Part shown: positions 17,007 to 26,785 of the stretch, piece by piece
How positions within the stretch are numbered: the stretch's first letter is position 1
Layout: each line of letters opens with the position of its first letter
Translations under genes and position numbers: made by a program
Assembly (NCBI RefSeq): GCF_014174405.1
Contig: NZ_JACEGA010000001.1
Span: forward strand, 1,827,001 to 1,891,000
From: Variimorphobacter saccharofermentans
GTDB lineage: Bacteria > Bacillota > Clostridia > Lachnospirales > Lachnospiraceae
DNA length: 64,000 nt
Direction of reading: 5' to 3'
The notes under the pieces: model-generated
Told to the model about the DNA's origin: nothing
The model's input: the letters and a program-made list of their open reading frames with translations, nothing else
Databases searched by the model: none

Positions 17007-18299
17007 ATGAATATAATAGTTGCAGTATTGATTTTAGGAATTATTGTTATTGTCCATGAGTTAGGACATTTTTTACTTGCTAAGAAAAATGGAATCACTG
17101 TAACGGAATTTTCAGTAGGAATGGGACCCAGGATTGCAAGCTTTGTTCGGAATGGTACCCGGTATTCCTTAAAGTTATTACCTTTTGGTGGATCCTGTAT
17201 GATGCTGGGCGAGGATGAGACGATTGAGGACGATGGAGCCTTCCATAAAAAGGGTGTGTGGGCAAGATTTTCCGTCTTATTTGCGGGTGCCTTTTTTAAC
17301 TTTATACTGGCTTTTGTTCTGGCTTTAATTGTTCTTGGAAATGTGGGAATTGACAGTCCCACAGTCAATTATGTAAAAAAGGGAAGTGCTGCCGATGGAA
17401 TTCTTCAGGAAGGGGACTTGATTACCCGTATTGATGGAACAGGCGTAACTTTTTCCAGAGAGTTAAATATCTTTTTTAATTTTAACAAGATTACTGATAA
17501 ACCCATCGAGATTACCTTGATACGCGACGGAGATAAAAAGACTGTTGATATCACTCCGGTTTACAAGGATATCTATCAGATCGGATGCTCCTATACACGT
17601 ACTGATGAACCCGCTAAGCTTGCCTCTATAGTAGAAGGATTCCCATTAGACAAAGCAGGAATAAAGCTTGGTGATACAATTGTTGCAATAAATGGTAACA
17701 GGATTAACTCCTGGAATGATTTTGCTACCTACTTTGAGGAGAATCCAATTGATAACACACCATTAGATCTGACATATTTAAGAGATAACGAAGAACATAA
17801 CATTACGATTACGCCAGTACTGGCTTATAGCGGATATGAAATGGGATGGGACTACAATCAATATCGTACAAAAGTTTCAGCTATTGAAGTAGTTAAATAT
17901 AGCTTTTTTGAGGTGGCATATAATATCGAATATGCATTAAAAAGTCTCGGATACTTAGTATCAGGAAGAGTGAATGTGAATGAGGTAACCGGTCCGGTTG
18001 GTATTGTTAATTATGTCGGTGAAGTAGTAAATGAGACAAAGGAGTATGGTGTCGCTAATATGTTACTATCCCTTGCCAACTTTGCATTATTAATCAGTGC
18101 GAATCTTGGTGTCATGAATTTACTTCCGCTTCCTGCATTGGATGGAGGAAGGCTTGTGTTTGTACTGATTGAAGCCATTCGCAAAAAACCGGTTCCTAAG
18201 GAGAAGGAAGCAATTGTACATCTGGTTGGTATGGCAGTTCTGATGTTATTTATGGTATTTGTTATGTATAATGATATTAGACGCATGTTTGTAAAATAA
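17007..18299 (+). CDS. rseP: RIP site-2 membrane protease RseP (RasP-like)
   Basis: This 430-residue intramembrane zinc protease has HELGHFLLAKK in the first membrane segment (zinc histidines at 17 and 21). Two PDZ-type regions lie near 125-190 and 195-265 (AADGILQEGDLI, LDKAGIKLGDTIVAINGN). The second zinc motif NLLPLPALDGGRL is near 370, with a final membrane helix after it. It cleaves anti-sigma factors or signal peptides within the membrane. It sits between dxr and ispG, as in many Firmicutes. Confidence 0.95.
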   Translation: MNIIVAVLILGIIVIVHELGHFLLAKKNGITVTEFSVGMGPRIASFVRNGTRYSLKLLPFGGSCMMLGEDETIEDDGAFHKKGVWARFSVLFAGAFFNFILAFVLALIVLGNVGIDSPTVNYVKKGSAADGILQEGDLITRIDGTGVTFSRELNIFFNFNKITDKPIEITLIRDGDKKTVDITPVYKDIYQIGCSYTRTDEPAKLASIVEGFPLDKAGIKLGDTIVAINGNRINSWNDFATYFEENPIDNTPLDLTYLRDNEEHNITITPVLAYSGYEMGWDYNQYRTKVSAIEVVKYSFFEVAYNIEYALKSLGYLVSGRVNVNEVTGPVGIVNYVGEVVNETKEYGVANMLLSLANFALLISANLGVMNLLPLPALDGGRLVFVLIEAIRKKPVPKEKEAIVHLVGMAVLMLFMVFVMYNDIRRMFVK

Positions 18300-18330
18300 A
18301 ACTGATTGTAAATTGAAAGGCGGCGAATCT

Positions 18331-19392
18331 ATGTACCGTGATCATACAAAGGTGATTCGGATCGGTCAGAGTGTCATTGGAGGAGGTAATCCAATTCTAA
18401 TTCAATCCATGACCAATACGAGAACAGAGGATGTTAAGGCTACTGTAGAACAGATCACACGTCTGACTGCAGCGGGCTGTGATATAATACGGTGTACTGT
18501 TCCCAATCAGGAAGCAGCCGCTGCATTAAAAGAAATAAAGAAGAATATAACGATTCCCCTGGTTGCGGATATTCACTTTGATTATCGTCTTGCGATTGCT
18601 GCCATGGAAAATGGTGCTGATAAAATTCGAATCAATCCAGGTAATATTGGAAATGATGAGAAGCTTCGAGCCGTAGTAAACGTGGCAAAGGAACGGAGTA
18701 TTCCCATTCGTGTGGGCGTTAACAGTGGTTCCTTAGAAAAAGACCTGATTAATAAGTATGGAAGAGTAACTGCTGAGGGCTTAGTAGAGAGTGCCTTAGA
18801 TAAAGTGAAACGAATTGAAGATATGGGCTATGATCAAATGGTCATCAGCATCAAATCTTCGGATGTTATGATGTGTATCAAAGCACATGAATTAATCGCA
18901 AAGCAAACAAATTACCCGTTACATGTGGGAATTACTGAGGCTGGTACGGTAAATGCAGGGAATATTAAATCAGCTCTAGGTCTGGGGATAATTCTGTACC
19001 AGGGTATTGGAGATACAATACGAGTATCCCTAACCGGTGATCCGGTAGAGGAGATTAAATCAGCAAAATTGATATTAAAAACTCTCGGATATCGTACTGG
19101 AGGGATAGAGGTAGTATCCTGCCCGACCTGCGGCAGAACTCAGATTAATCTGATAAAGCTTGCTACAGATGTAGAAGAAATGGTACAAGACATAGACCTT
19201 GATATTAAAGTGGCTGTTATGGGATGCGCTGTCAATGGACCGGGGGAAGCAAGGGAAGCCGATATCGGAATTGCAGGTGGCAGAGGAGAAGGCCTCTTAA
19301 TTAGAAAGGGTGAAATCATTCGTAAGGTTCCTGAGGATCAATTATTGGAGGTACTCAGAGAAGAATTACTGAATTGGAATTCAAAGAACTAG
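18331..19392 (+). CDS. ispG: 4-hydroxy-3-methylbut-2-enyl diphosphate synthase
   Basis: This 353-residue iron-sulfur enzyme carries out the penultimate MEP-pathway step. The TIM-barrel start IQSMTNTRTEDVKAT, the PLVADIHFDYRLA and RINPGNIGN segments, and the C-terminal [4Fe-4S] ligands in SCPTCGRTQ and MGCAVNGPGEA are all present. The ATG at 18331 follows AAAGGCGGCG. Length is typical of the short bacterial form. It lies between rseP and polC. Confidence 0.96.
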   Translation: MYRDHTKVIRIGQSVIGGGNPILIQSMTNTRTEDVKATVEQITRLTAAGCDIIRCTVPNQEAAAALKEIKKNITIPLVADIHFDYRLAIAAMENGADKIRINPGNIGNDEKLRAVVNVAKERSIPIRVGVNSGSLEKDLINKYGRVTAEGLVESALDKVKRIEDMGYDQMVISIKSSDVMMCIKAHELIAKQTNYPLHVGITEAGTVNAGNIKSALGLGIILYQGIGDTIRVSLTGDPVEEIKSAKLILKTLGYRTGGIEVVSCPTCGRTQINLIKLATDVEEMVQDIDLDIKVAVMGCAVNGPGEAREADIGIAGGRGEGLLIRKGEIIRKVPEDQLLEVLREELLNWNSKN

Positions 19393-19431
19393 GTATACAA
19401 ATGGACACGATTTACAGGGAGGAGAGAAAGA

Positions 19432-22400
19432 ATGCTATTTTTTGATGCATTTGATCAATTAAAAGCGGATCAGGAATTACAAACACTTTTTTCGGAAGTG
19501 GATGTTGTGAAAATTATCGCTTCAAAACAGACTAATAACCTCTACGTCTGTATCAAAAGCTCCCGATTAATCAGCCGACCTTATATTCGAAAAATGGAAG
19601 AGCTGCTTAACCGGCAGCTCTTTTTACATACGGGGAATAAAGCAATCATAAAGCCTCAATTTGAGCTATCAGCACAATATAACCTGGAAAAGCTCTATCC
19701 GATTTATCGTGACAGCATTCTTGAAGAATTAAGGGAAGAGAGTGTTGTTACCTACCACATTTTTTCATATGCTAATGTTACCATTGAGGATATGAACCTT
19801 CATATTCAGGTTACGGAAAGCTGCATCACGAAGGACAAAATGACAAAGCTGAAGGATTATTTGGAAACCATGTTCGAGGAACGTTTTCATTATACGGTGC
19901 ATGTGTTCTTGGATTATGTGGAACCGAAAGAGCAGGAGGATGGAGAACAGGATTATCGGAAACAGATGCTGTTATATGCAGAAACAGCAGCAGCTCAGGA
20001 GGAGCCTTCCAGTGAACCGACGGAACAGACGAGTACAATCATTGGTGACACAGTGGAGGTAGCCAAAAAGAACAATCCTATCAAACAAGCAAGTTCTAAA
20101 GACCAGAGTAAGGATACCAATCAGAATGGAAATGCAAGTACAGCATCACATTCCCCATCTTCTACTTATTCTAAGGGTAAAAGTGCATATGAAAAAGGAA
20201 AAGGAAGCTATCGTAAGCTTCCAACAGATCCTTCTGTCGTTTATGGGCGTAATTTTGAAGGCAATGTGATACCGATTTGCGATATTATTGGAGAAATCGG
20301 GGAGGTTGTGATCAGAGGAAAGCTGATTAAGCCGGATACCAGAACCATAGGGAATGAGAAGAGCATCATTACCTTTGTAATGACGGATTTTACTGATTCG
20401 ATCAAGGTTAAGCTATATGCGAAGACCATTGAGGTGGATGAGATTACCTCGGTATTAAAACCGGGTAAGTTTTTTATGTTGAAGGGGATTGCCCAGAACG
20501 ATACTTATGAGAGAGATATTACCATTGGTTCGGTGGTAGGAATTAAGACGATATCCGACTTCACTTCTACAAGAACGGATCGTTCTGAGAAGAAAAGAGT
20601 GGAATTACATGCTCATACCATGATGAGTGATATGGATTCTGTGGCGGATGTCAAGAAAATGGTTAAACGGGCCTTCCAATGGGGGCATTCTGCAATAGCT
20701 ATAACCGATCATGGTGTGGTACAGGCATTTCCGGATGCCAGCCACGCAATTAATCCAAAGGATTATTCGGATGAGGAAGAGCAAAAGCGTGCTAAGAACT
20801 TTAAGATTATCTATGGTATGGAGGCCTATCTGGTTGATGACCTCAAGGAGGTAGTAACCAATGGACAGGGTCAAAGCTTAGATGATTCATTTGTTGTATT
20901 TGATATCGAAACAACTGGCTTTAGTCAAACGAATGACCGAATTATTGAGATCGGAGCAGTAAAGGTCGTGGGAGGACAGATTACAGACAAATACAGCACC
21001 TTTGTGAATCCAGAGGTTCCGATTCCCTTTGAAATCGAACAACTGACTAGTATTCGTGACGATATGGTGATAGATTCTCCGACCATTGAGACCATACTTC
21101 CTGAATTTTTACAATTCTGTGAGGGCTGTGTTTTGGTTGCACATAATGCATCCTTTGACGTGGGATTTATTAATAAAAATGCTGAACGCATGGGTATAAC
21201 AACCGGCTTTACCGTGATTGATACCGTAGGCTTATCGAGGATATTGTTGCCTGAACTAAGCAGATATAAGCTGAATGTCGTTGCAAAGGCGCTTCATGTA
21301 TCCCTTGAGAATCATCACCGTGCTGTAGATGATGCAGGAGCTACAGCTGAAATATTTATTAAGCTTTGTGAAAAGCTGAAGGAGCGTGAAGTAAGCAATA
21401 TTAATGAAATAGATAGGCTTGGAAGAATGTCAGCGGATGCGATTCGAAAGCTGCCTTCTTATCATGCGATCATACTTGCGCAAAATGATACGGGAAGAGT
21501 AAATCTGTACAAGCTGGTATCCTTATCCCATATAGAATATTTTAATAAAAGACCGAAGATTCCAAAAAGCCTGTTAATGGAATGCAGGGAGGGATTAATT
21601 CTAGGTTCCGCTTGTGAAGCCGGTGAAGTATTTCGTGCGGTCCTAACAAAGCAATCACAGGAGCAAATCGCAAGGCTGGTTAATTTCTATGACTATCTGG
21701 AGATTCAGCCGCTATGTAATAACGAGTTCCTAATTCGAAGTGAGAAGAGTGATGAACGTGATATTACCTCCAGAGAGGATTTAATCGCGTTAAATAAGAA
21801 GATCGTTGCACTTGGTGAGGAATATAATAAACCGGTAGTTGCAACCTGTGACGTTCATTTCCTAGATCCGGAGGATGAGGTATACCGAAGGATCATTCTG
21901 GCAGGTAAGGGTTTTAAGGATGCGGACGAGCAGCCGGCACTTTATCTACGTACAACGGAGGAAATGCTGGAGGAGTTTTCTTATCTTGGAAGGGAAAAGG
22001 CCGAAGAGGTAGTAATTACGAATACGAATTTAATCGCAGATCGGATTGAGAAGATTTCTCCGGTACGTCCGGACAAATGCCCTCCGGTCTTACCGAATTC
22101 GGAAGAGAACCTAAGAAATATCTGCTATGAAAAAGCTCATTCCATGTATGGGAATCCGTTGCCAAAGCCAGTGGAGGATCGTCTGGAACACGAGCTGAAA
22201 TCCATAATCAATAACGGCTTTGCCGTAATGTATATTATCGCTCAAAAGCTGGTATGGAAATCCAATGAGGATGGTTATCTGGTTGGTTCCCGTGGTTCTG
22301 TTGGTTCCTCCTTTGTTGCTACGATGGCAGGAATCACAGAAGTTAATCCGCTGCCACCTCATTATTATTGTACGAATTGCTTCTATTCGGATTTTGATTC

Positions 22401-23973
22401 GGAGGAAGTTAAAAAATACGGAGGAAGCTCCGGATGTGATATGCCGGATCGTATTTGCCCTAATTGTGGGGAACCATTAAGTAAAGATGGCCATGATATC
22501 CCCTTTGAAACCTTCCTGGGTTTCCATGGTGATAAGGAACCGGATATTGACCTGAACTTCTCCGGTGAGTATCAGAGCAAGGCTCATGAATACACGGAGG
22601 TTCTTTTCGGAGAGGGACATACCTTCCGAGCAGGAACCATTGGTACATTGGCAGATAAAACCGCTTATGGTTATGTGAAAAATTATTTTGAGGAACGTGG
22701 AATACATAAAAGAAATGTAGAGATTGAGCGCATTGTAGATGGATGTGTTGGAGTTCGAAGGACTACCGGACAGCACCCGGGAGGTATCGTTGTATTACCT
22801 CATGGGGAAAATATCTACTCCTTTACACCAGTCCAGAGACCTGCCAACGATATGACAACTAAGACAATTACTACACATTTCGATTATCATTCCATCGATC
22901 ATAACCTCCTAAAGCTTGATATACTCGGACACGATGATCCGACAATGATTCGTATGCTGGAGGATCTGACGGGATTGGATGCCAAGAAAATACGTCTGGA
23001 TGATCAGAAGGTATTATCTCTGTTTCATGATACCAGTGCTCTTGGAGTATCTCCAAAAGATCTGGATGGATGTGAGCTGGGGTGTCTGGGAATACCGGAG
23101 TTTGGTACGGACTTTGTAATGCAGATGGTGAAGGACACCCAACCGAAGACCTTTTCCGATCTGGTTCGAATCTCCGGATTATCCCATGGTACGGACGTAT
23201 GGTTGAATAATGCCCAGACTTTAATTCAGAATGGGAATTGTACTCTGGCTACCGCTATCTGTACCCGTGACGATATCATGATCTATCTGATTGCGACTGG
23301 TGTGGATCCGGGACAATCCTTTAAAATCATGGAAAGCGTTCGTAAAGGTAAGGGTCTCACGCCGGAGATGGAAGAAGCAATGGTGGCGGCAGGAGTACCG
23401 GATTGGTATATCTGGTCCTGCAAACAGATTAAATACATGTTTCCTAAGGCTCACGCAGCTGCTTATGTTATGATGGCCTTTCGTATAGCATATTTTAAGG
23501 TATATTATCCCTTAGCATATTATGCTGCTTATTTTTCCATCCGTGCCTCTGCATTTAATTATGAACTAATGTGTCAGGGCAGGGAGGTATTGGAACATCA
23601 TATGGCAGATTATAAAAGGAGAAGTAATACCTTAACGAAGAAGGAACAGGATACCTATAAGGATATGAGAATTGTTCAGGAAATGTATGCCCGTGGATAT
23701 CAGTTCCTTCCGATTGATATTTATACTGCCAAGGCTCATGCCTTCCAAATCATCGACGACAAACTAATGCCATCCCTAAGTACTATTGATGGACTTGGTG
23801 ATAAGGCAGCGGACGGTGTTGTGGAAGCAGCTAAGATGGGAAAATTCTTATCAAGAGATGATTTCAAGATACGCTGTAAAGTGAGTTCTACAGTAGTAGA
23901 CAACATGGCAAGGATGGGATTGCTCGGTGACCTTCCGATCTCCAATCAGATGTCGTTGCTGGATTTTCTGTAG
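19432..23973 (+). CDS. polC: DNA polymerase III alpha subunit, PolC type
   Basis: This 1513-residue replicase of low-GC Gram-positives includes its own 3'-5' exonuclease. The N-terminal domain (1-190) is followed by a Ser/Lys-rich linker and an OB fold (about 275-375). A PHP part follows (ELHAHTMMSDMDSV near 390), split by the inserted DEDD exonuclease (FVVFDIETTGF near 487, VAHNASFDVGF, HHRAVDDA). Next come a zinc motif (CTNCFYSDF ... CPNCGEP near 980-1015) and the polymerase core with EPDIDLNFSGEYQ near 1033. No gaps are seen. The ribosome site is GGGAGGAG. A strong terminator follows, ending the operon. Confidence 0.98.
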   Translation: MLFFDAFDQLKADQELQTLFSEVDVVKIIASKQTNNLYVCIKSSRLISRPYIRKMEELLNRQLFLHTGNKAIIKPQFELSAQYNLEKLYPIYRDSILEELREESVVTYHIFSYANVTIEDMNLHIQVTESCITKDKMTKLKDYLETMFEERFHYTVHVFLDYVEPKEQEDGEQDYRKQMLLYAETAAAQEEPSSEPTEQTSTIIGDTVEVAKKNNPIKQASSKDQSKDTNQNGNASTASHSPSSTYSKGKSAYEKGKGSYRKLPTDPSVVYGRNFEGNVIPICDIIGEIGEVVIRGKLIKPDTRTIGNEKSIITFVMTDFTDSIKVKLYAKTIEVDEITSVLKPGKFFMLKGIAQNDTYERDITIGSVVGIKTISDFTSTRTDRSEKKRVELHAHTMMSDMDSVADVKKMVKRAFQWGHSAIAITDHGVVQAFPDASHAINPKDYSDEEEQKRAKNFKIIYGMEAYLVDDLKEVVTNGQGQSLDDSFVVFDIETTGFSQTNDRIIEIGAVKVVGGQITDKYSTFVNPEVPIPFEIEQLTSIRDDMVIDSPTIETILPEFLQFCEGCVLVAHNASFDVGFINKNAERMGITTGFTVIDTVGLSRILLPELSRYKLNVVAKALHVSLENHHRAVDDAGATAEIFIKLCEKLKEREVSNINEIDRLGRMSADAIRKLPSYHAIILAQNDTGRVNLYKLVSLSHIEYFNKRPKIPKSLLMECREGLILGSACEAGEVFRAVLTKQSQEQIARLVNFYDYLEIQPLCNNEFLIRSEKSDERDITSREDLIALNKKIVALGEEYNKPVVATCDVHFLDPEDEVYRRIILAGKGFKDADEQPALYLRTTEEMLEEFSYLGREKAEEVVITNTNLIADRIEKISPVRPDKCPPVLPNSEENLRNICYEKAHSMYGNPLPKPVEDRLEHELKSIINNGFAVMYIIAQKLVWKSNEDGYLVGSRGSVGSSFVATMAGITEVNPLPPHYYCTNCFYSDFDSEEVKKYGGSSGCDMPDRICPNCGEPLSKDGHDIPFETFLGFHGDKEPDIDLNFSGEYQSKAHEYTEVLFGEGHTFRAGTIGTLADKTAYGYVKNYFEERGIHKRNVEIERIVDGCVGVRRTTGQHPGGIVVLPHGENIYSFTPVQRPANDMTTKTITTHFDYHSIDHNLLKLDILGHDDPTMIRMLEDLTGLDAKKIRLDDQKVLSLFHDTSALGVSPKDLDGCELGCLGIPEFGTDFVMQMVKDTQPKTFSDLVRISGLSHGTDVWLNNAQTLIQNGNCTLATAICTRDDIMIYLIATGVDPGQSFKIMESVRKGKGLTPEMEEAMVAAGVPDWYIWSCKQIKYMFPKAHAAAYVMMAFRIAYFKVYYPLAYYAAYFSIRASAFNYELMCQGREVLEHHMADYKRRSNTLTKKEQDTYKDMRIVQEMYARGYQFLPIDIYTAKAHAFQIIDDKLMPSLSTIDGLGDKAADGVVEAAKMGKFLSRDDFKIRCKVSSTVVDNMARMGLLGDLPISNQMSLLDFL

Positions 23974-24000
23974 TAGTATTTAATTAAATCATTGATGCAT

Positions 24001-24044
24001 AAAAAAATCACCTATGTTCTTTTGGCAAACTAGGTGATTTTTTT
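24001..24044 (+). terminator. Terminator after polC
   Basis: The perfect stem AAAAAATCACCTA / TAGGTGATTTTTT has a 16-base loop and ends in a T run. It lies 28 bases past the polC stop. Confidence 0.92.
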
Positions 24045-24110
24045 CCTACGAGGCCAATCCCCGTGTGGGCGATTGCTCTTTTATATTTGAATAATTTAAA
24101 AATTAGCAAC

Positions 24111-24136
24111 AAAAAAAGGCTTCATAAGCCTTTTTA
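24111..24136 (-). terminator. Terminator of the tRNA-Glu gene
   Basis: On the minus strand AAAAAGGCTT and AAGCCTTTTT form a stem followed by a T run, just past the 3' end of the tRNA. Confidence 0.85.
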
Positions 24137-24140
24137 AAAG

Positions 24141-24212
24141 CAGCTCGTAGGGGAATCGAACCCCTGTTTCCGCCGTGAGAGGGCGGCGTCTTGACCGCTT
24201 GACCAACGAGCC
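24141..24212 (-). tRNA. tRNA-Glu (anticodon CTC)
   Basis: The minus strand folds as a 72-base cloverleaf. The acceptor stem is GGCTCGT with ACGAGCT, ending in discriminator G and no encoded CCA. The D arm contains GGTCAAGCGGTCAAGAC, the anticodon stem is CCGCC/GGCGG with loop CTCTCAC (anticodon CTC), and the T arm is AGGGGTTCGATTCCCCT. The body closely resembles bacterial tRNA-Glu. A Glu tRNA reading GAG is a minor species in an AT-rich genome, so a TTC-anticodon copy should exist elsewhere. Confidence 0.94.
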
Positions 24213-24755
24213 GTGAGAACAATATTTATAATATACTATCCTTAGAAAAAATGCAAGCCTTTTTTAATAATTTTTTTGAATTGTTTTACCAATTAAAACA
24301 TTTCCAGAATCATTTGCTATTATCACATATTAATTTATTTTAATAGTCCCTTCAATCCACCAATCAGATAACAGTGGAACATATAATATCCTACTAATAT
24401 CTCATAGAAAATCAATGATTTTTATTGTATAATTATGATTGAAATTATATAAAAATGTCTAAAAAAGTCTATTAAATAGTCATTTATTTATCATATCAAT
24501 CAGTTAATGGTATTAATATATACCAAGTATATTATAGAACAAGATTATCATACGATTCATTACTGAGTTCTATCAATACTATTTAACATCGCGTCAATGA
24601 TTACAGCACTGGAATTTGACTTGTAGATAGTTTTATCTTGTATCACTCCGTATACGACTTTAAGTGTCAGAGTATATGATTGTTCAGTAGAGCAGTATAC
24701 GGTTAATATATTTACAAAGGAGGAACGGTAGTACCTACTATCGATAAAACTACTT
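24213..24755. other. AT-rich upstream region of the hydrogenase-chemoreceptor gene
   Basis: No gene is seen in these 540 bases. Near its end, CCGTATAC (24648-24655) and GTATACGG (24695-24702) form an inverted repeat, a possible operator. A strong AAAGGAGG lies at 24716-24723 but is 32 bases from the only good start codon, too far for normal use. Confidence 0.45.
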
Positions 24756-26663
24756 ATGGGAGATCAAAGTGTTATTATCACAAACGATAAGAAATGTCAG
24801 GGATGCAATAAGTGCATCGGTGTCTGTCCTGTTAAATTCGCGAATGAGGCTTACTTAGATGTGGAAGGGAAGAATAAAATCCGAATCAATGAAACATTAT
24901 GTATTCATTGCGGTAGGTGTATCAGTGTCTGCGATCATGAAGCAAGAGATTATGTGGATGATACACAACGCTTTTTTTCGGATTTGAAGGATGGTAAAGA
25001 GATTGCTATAATTGCAGCTCCGGGCTTCCGTGTGGATCATCCGAATTATAAGCAGGTTTTTGGGTATTTGAAATCCATAGGTGTTTCGATGGTTTATGAT
25101 GTATCTTTGGGTGCAGATATTACAACCTGGGCATATTTAAGAGCAATAAAGAATTATAAGCTTTCAAGCGTGATAGCACAGCCTTGTCCAGTGGTGGTAA
25201 ATTATATTGAGAAATACTTACCGCAGTTAATTAATAGCCTGGCACCTATCCATAGTCCGGCCTTATGTACGGCTATTTATCTTAAAAAATATAAGGGCTA
25301 TCAGGGAAGTATTGCATTCTTATCTCCATGTCTTGCTAAGATTGATGAATTCCAGGATGTGAATACGGATGAGAATATCCAATATAATATTACCTTTAAG
25401 AAGTTGTTTGAATATATGGAGGAGAATGGAATACAGCCCAGTGCATATACTCCACACGATTTTGACAATATGGAGGGAGGATTGGGATTCCTCTTTCCGA
25501 GACCCGGCGGTCTTAAGGAAAATGTACTGGCCGTTTATCCGGATGCTTGGGTTAAGCAGGTGGAAGGAATTAAACATCTAACGAAGTATTTTGAAAATTA
25601 TGCAACGAGAACAGAACGTCAGGATCCAGTTCCCTTACTTGTAGACGCATTAAACTGTTCATCAGGATGCGTAGATGGAACGGGAACCCTTCATTACGCT
25701 GACTTAGATGAAGTAGACATGACTTTGAATGAGCAAAAGAAGCAAACTTCGTCAAAGAGAAAACTACTATTGAAAAAAACCAATCTGTTATATAAGAACT
25801 TTGATAAGAATTTGAATTTAGCTGATTTTACCCGTAAATATGAGGATAAATCCAATGTGGTAGTGAATGATACCGAGGAATCTGCTTTGGAGAATGCATT
25901 CCAGCAGATGATGAAAACCGAAGATTCAGACAGAAAGGTGAATTGCAATGCTTGTGGATATGGAAGCTGCTTAAAGATGGCGGATGCCATAGCCAATAAT
26001 ACAAACCATGTGGGGAATTGTATTCAGTATAATCAGAAATATCTGAGTATTGAGATGGACCTGATCCGGGAGAGGGAGCGTGAAGCTCAGAAATTCGTTG
26101 AGGAAATTACTGGTTTACGAAAAATAGCGGAAGATAATTTGAATGAAGTAACCTCTGTAGTAGGTGAAATTTCAAGATCCGTACGCGAGATTGTTACGAG
26201 TGGAGAAGATATGGGAGCAAATGCAATGGATATCGTTGGTGATGCAGGTACAATCCTAGAGAAGACCAATGAGCTGGAGAACATATCCAATACGATCCAT
26301 ACGGAGTTGGATAGCTTTGCAAGAGCAGCCGGAGAAATTATATCCATTGCAGAACAGACAAATCTTCTTTCATTGAATGCCTCCATAGAAGCAGCCCGCG
26401 CTGGAGAAGCTGGACGTGGCTTTGCTGTAGTAGCAGAGGAGGTAAAGAAGCTTGCTGATATCACAAAGAATGTAGCTTCCTCGACTCAGAAAGAAGAAAC
26501 AGAGATAAAAGAGAGTATTCAGACTCTGTTTATGATTACAGCAGATCTAAAGAACCGTGTTTCTGCCATCGGAGATGCAGTAACGAATATCTCTGCAGCC
26601 ATTGAGGAAATAACCGCTAAGACCATGGAAGTGGATGAGACTGCTACATCCTTAATAAAATAA
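24756..26663 (+). CDS. Soluble [FeFe]-hydrogenase-like sensor fused to a chemoreceptor signalling domain
   Basis: This 635-residue protein has no membrane segment. It contains two [4Fe-4S] ferredoxin motifs ([24 protein letters not shown]). A [FeFe]-hydrogenase large-subunit-like domain (about 75-340) follows, then an Fe-S motif CNACGYGSC near 399. A methyl-accepting signalling domain (about 440-635) has the tip [20 protein letters not shown]. The four H-cluster cysteines appear kept ([20 protein letters not shown]), but the proton-transfer Cys of the usual TSCCP motif is replaced by Pro. This points to sensing of H2 or redox state rather than turnover, with output to CheA/CheW. No maturase or che genes are nearby. 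Confidence 0.85.
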   Translation: MGDQSVIITNDKKCQGCNKCIGVCPVKFANEAYLDVEGKNKIRINETLCIHCGRCISVCDHEARDYVDDTQRFFSDLKDGKEIAIIAAPGFRVDHPNYKQVFGYLKSIGVSMVYDVSLGADITTWAYLRAIKNYKLSSVIAQPCPVVVNYIEKYLPQLINSLAPIHSPALCTAIYLKKYKGYQGSIAFLSPCLAKIDEFQDVNTDENIQYNITFKKLFEYMEENGIQPSAYTPHDFDNMEGGLGFLFPRPGGLKENVLAVYPDAWVKQVEGIKHLTKYFENYATRTERQDPVPLLVDALNCSSGCVDGTGTLHYADLDEVDMTLNEQKKQTSSKRKLLLKKTNLLYKNFDKNLNLADFTRKYEDKSNVVVNDTEESALENAFQQMMKTEDSDRKVNCNACGYGSCLKMADAIANNTNHVGNCIQYNQKYLSIEMDLIREREREAQKFVEEITGLRKIAEDNLNEVTSVVGEISRSVREIVTSGEDMGANAMDIVGDAGTILEKTNELENISNTIHTELDSFARAAGEIISIAEQTNLLSLNASIEAARAGEAGRGFAVVAEEVKKLADITKNVASSTQKEETEIKESIQTLFMITADLKNRVSAIGDAVTNISAAIEEITAKTMEVDETATSLIK

Positions 26664-26711
26664 GGTATTCGTATGTAAGCAATTTATAAAATATCATATG
26701 GTAATATTAAT

Positions 26712-26757
26712 ACTCAACAAAGTTCGGAAATAATCCGGACTCTGTTGAGTTTCTTTT
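26712..26757. terminator. Bidirectional terminator between convergent genes
   Basis: ACTCAACAAAGTTCGG pairs with CCGGACTCTGTTGAGT with few mismatches, followed by TTTCTTTT on the plus strand. It separates the hydrogenase-chemoreceptor gene from the minus-strand glycosidase gene. Confidence 0.82.
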
Positions 26758-26785
26758 ATATCAATACGTATAACCGAAAAAGGTA

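Noticed and set aside
22265..23056. Several open frames within polC on either strand
   Set aside because: They lie fully inside the intact polC gene and have no ribosome sites or family features.
24600..24650. TTGACT-like promoter upstream of the hydrogenase-chemoreceptor gene
   Set aside because: No acceptable -10 box lies 16-18 bases downstream.
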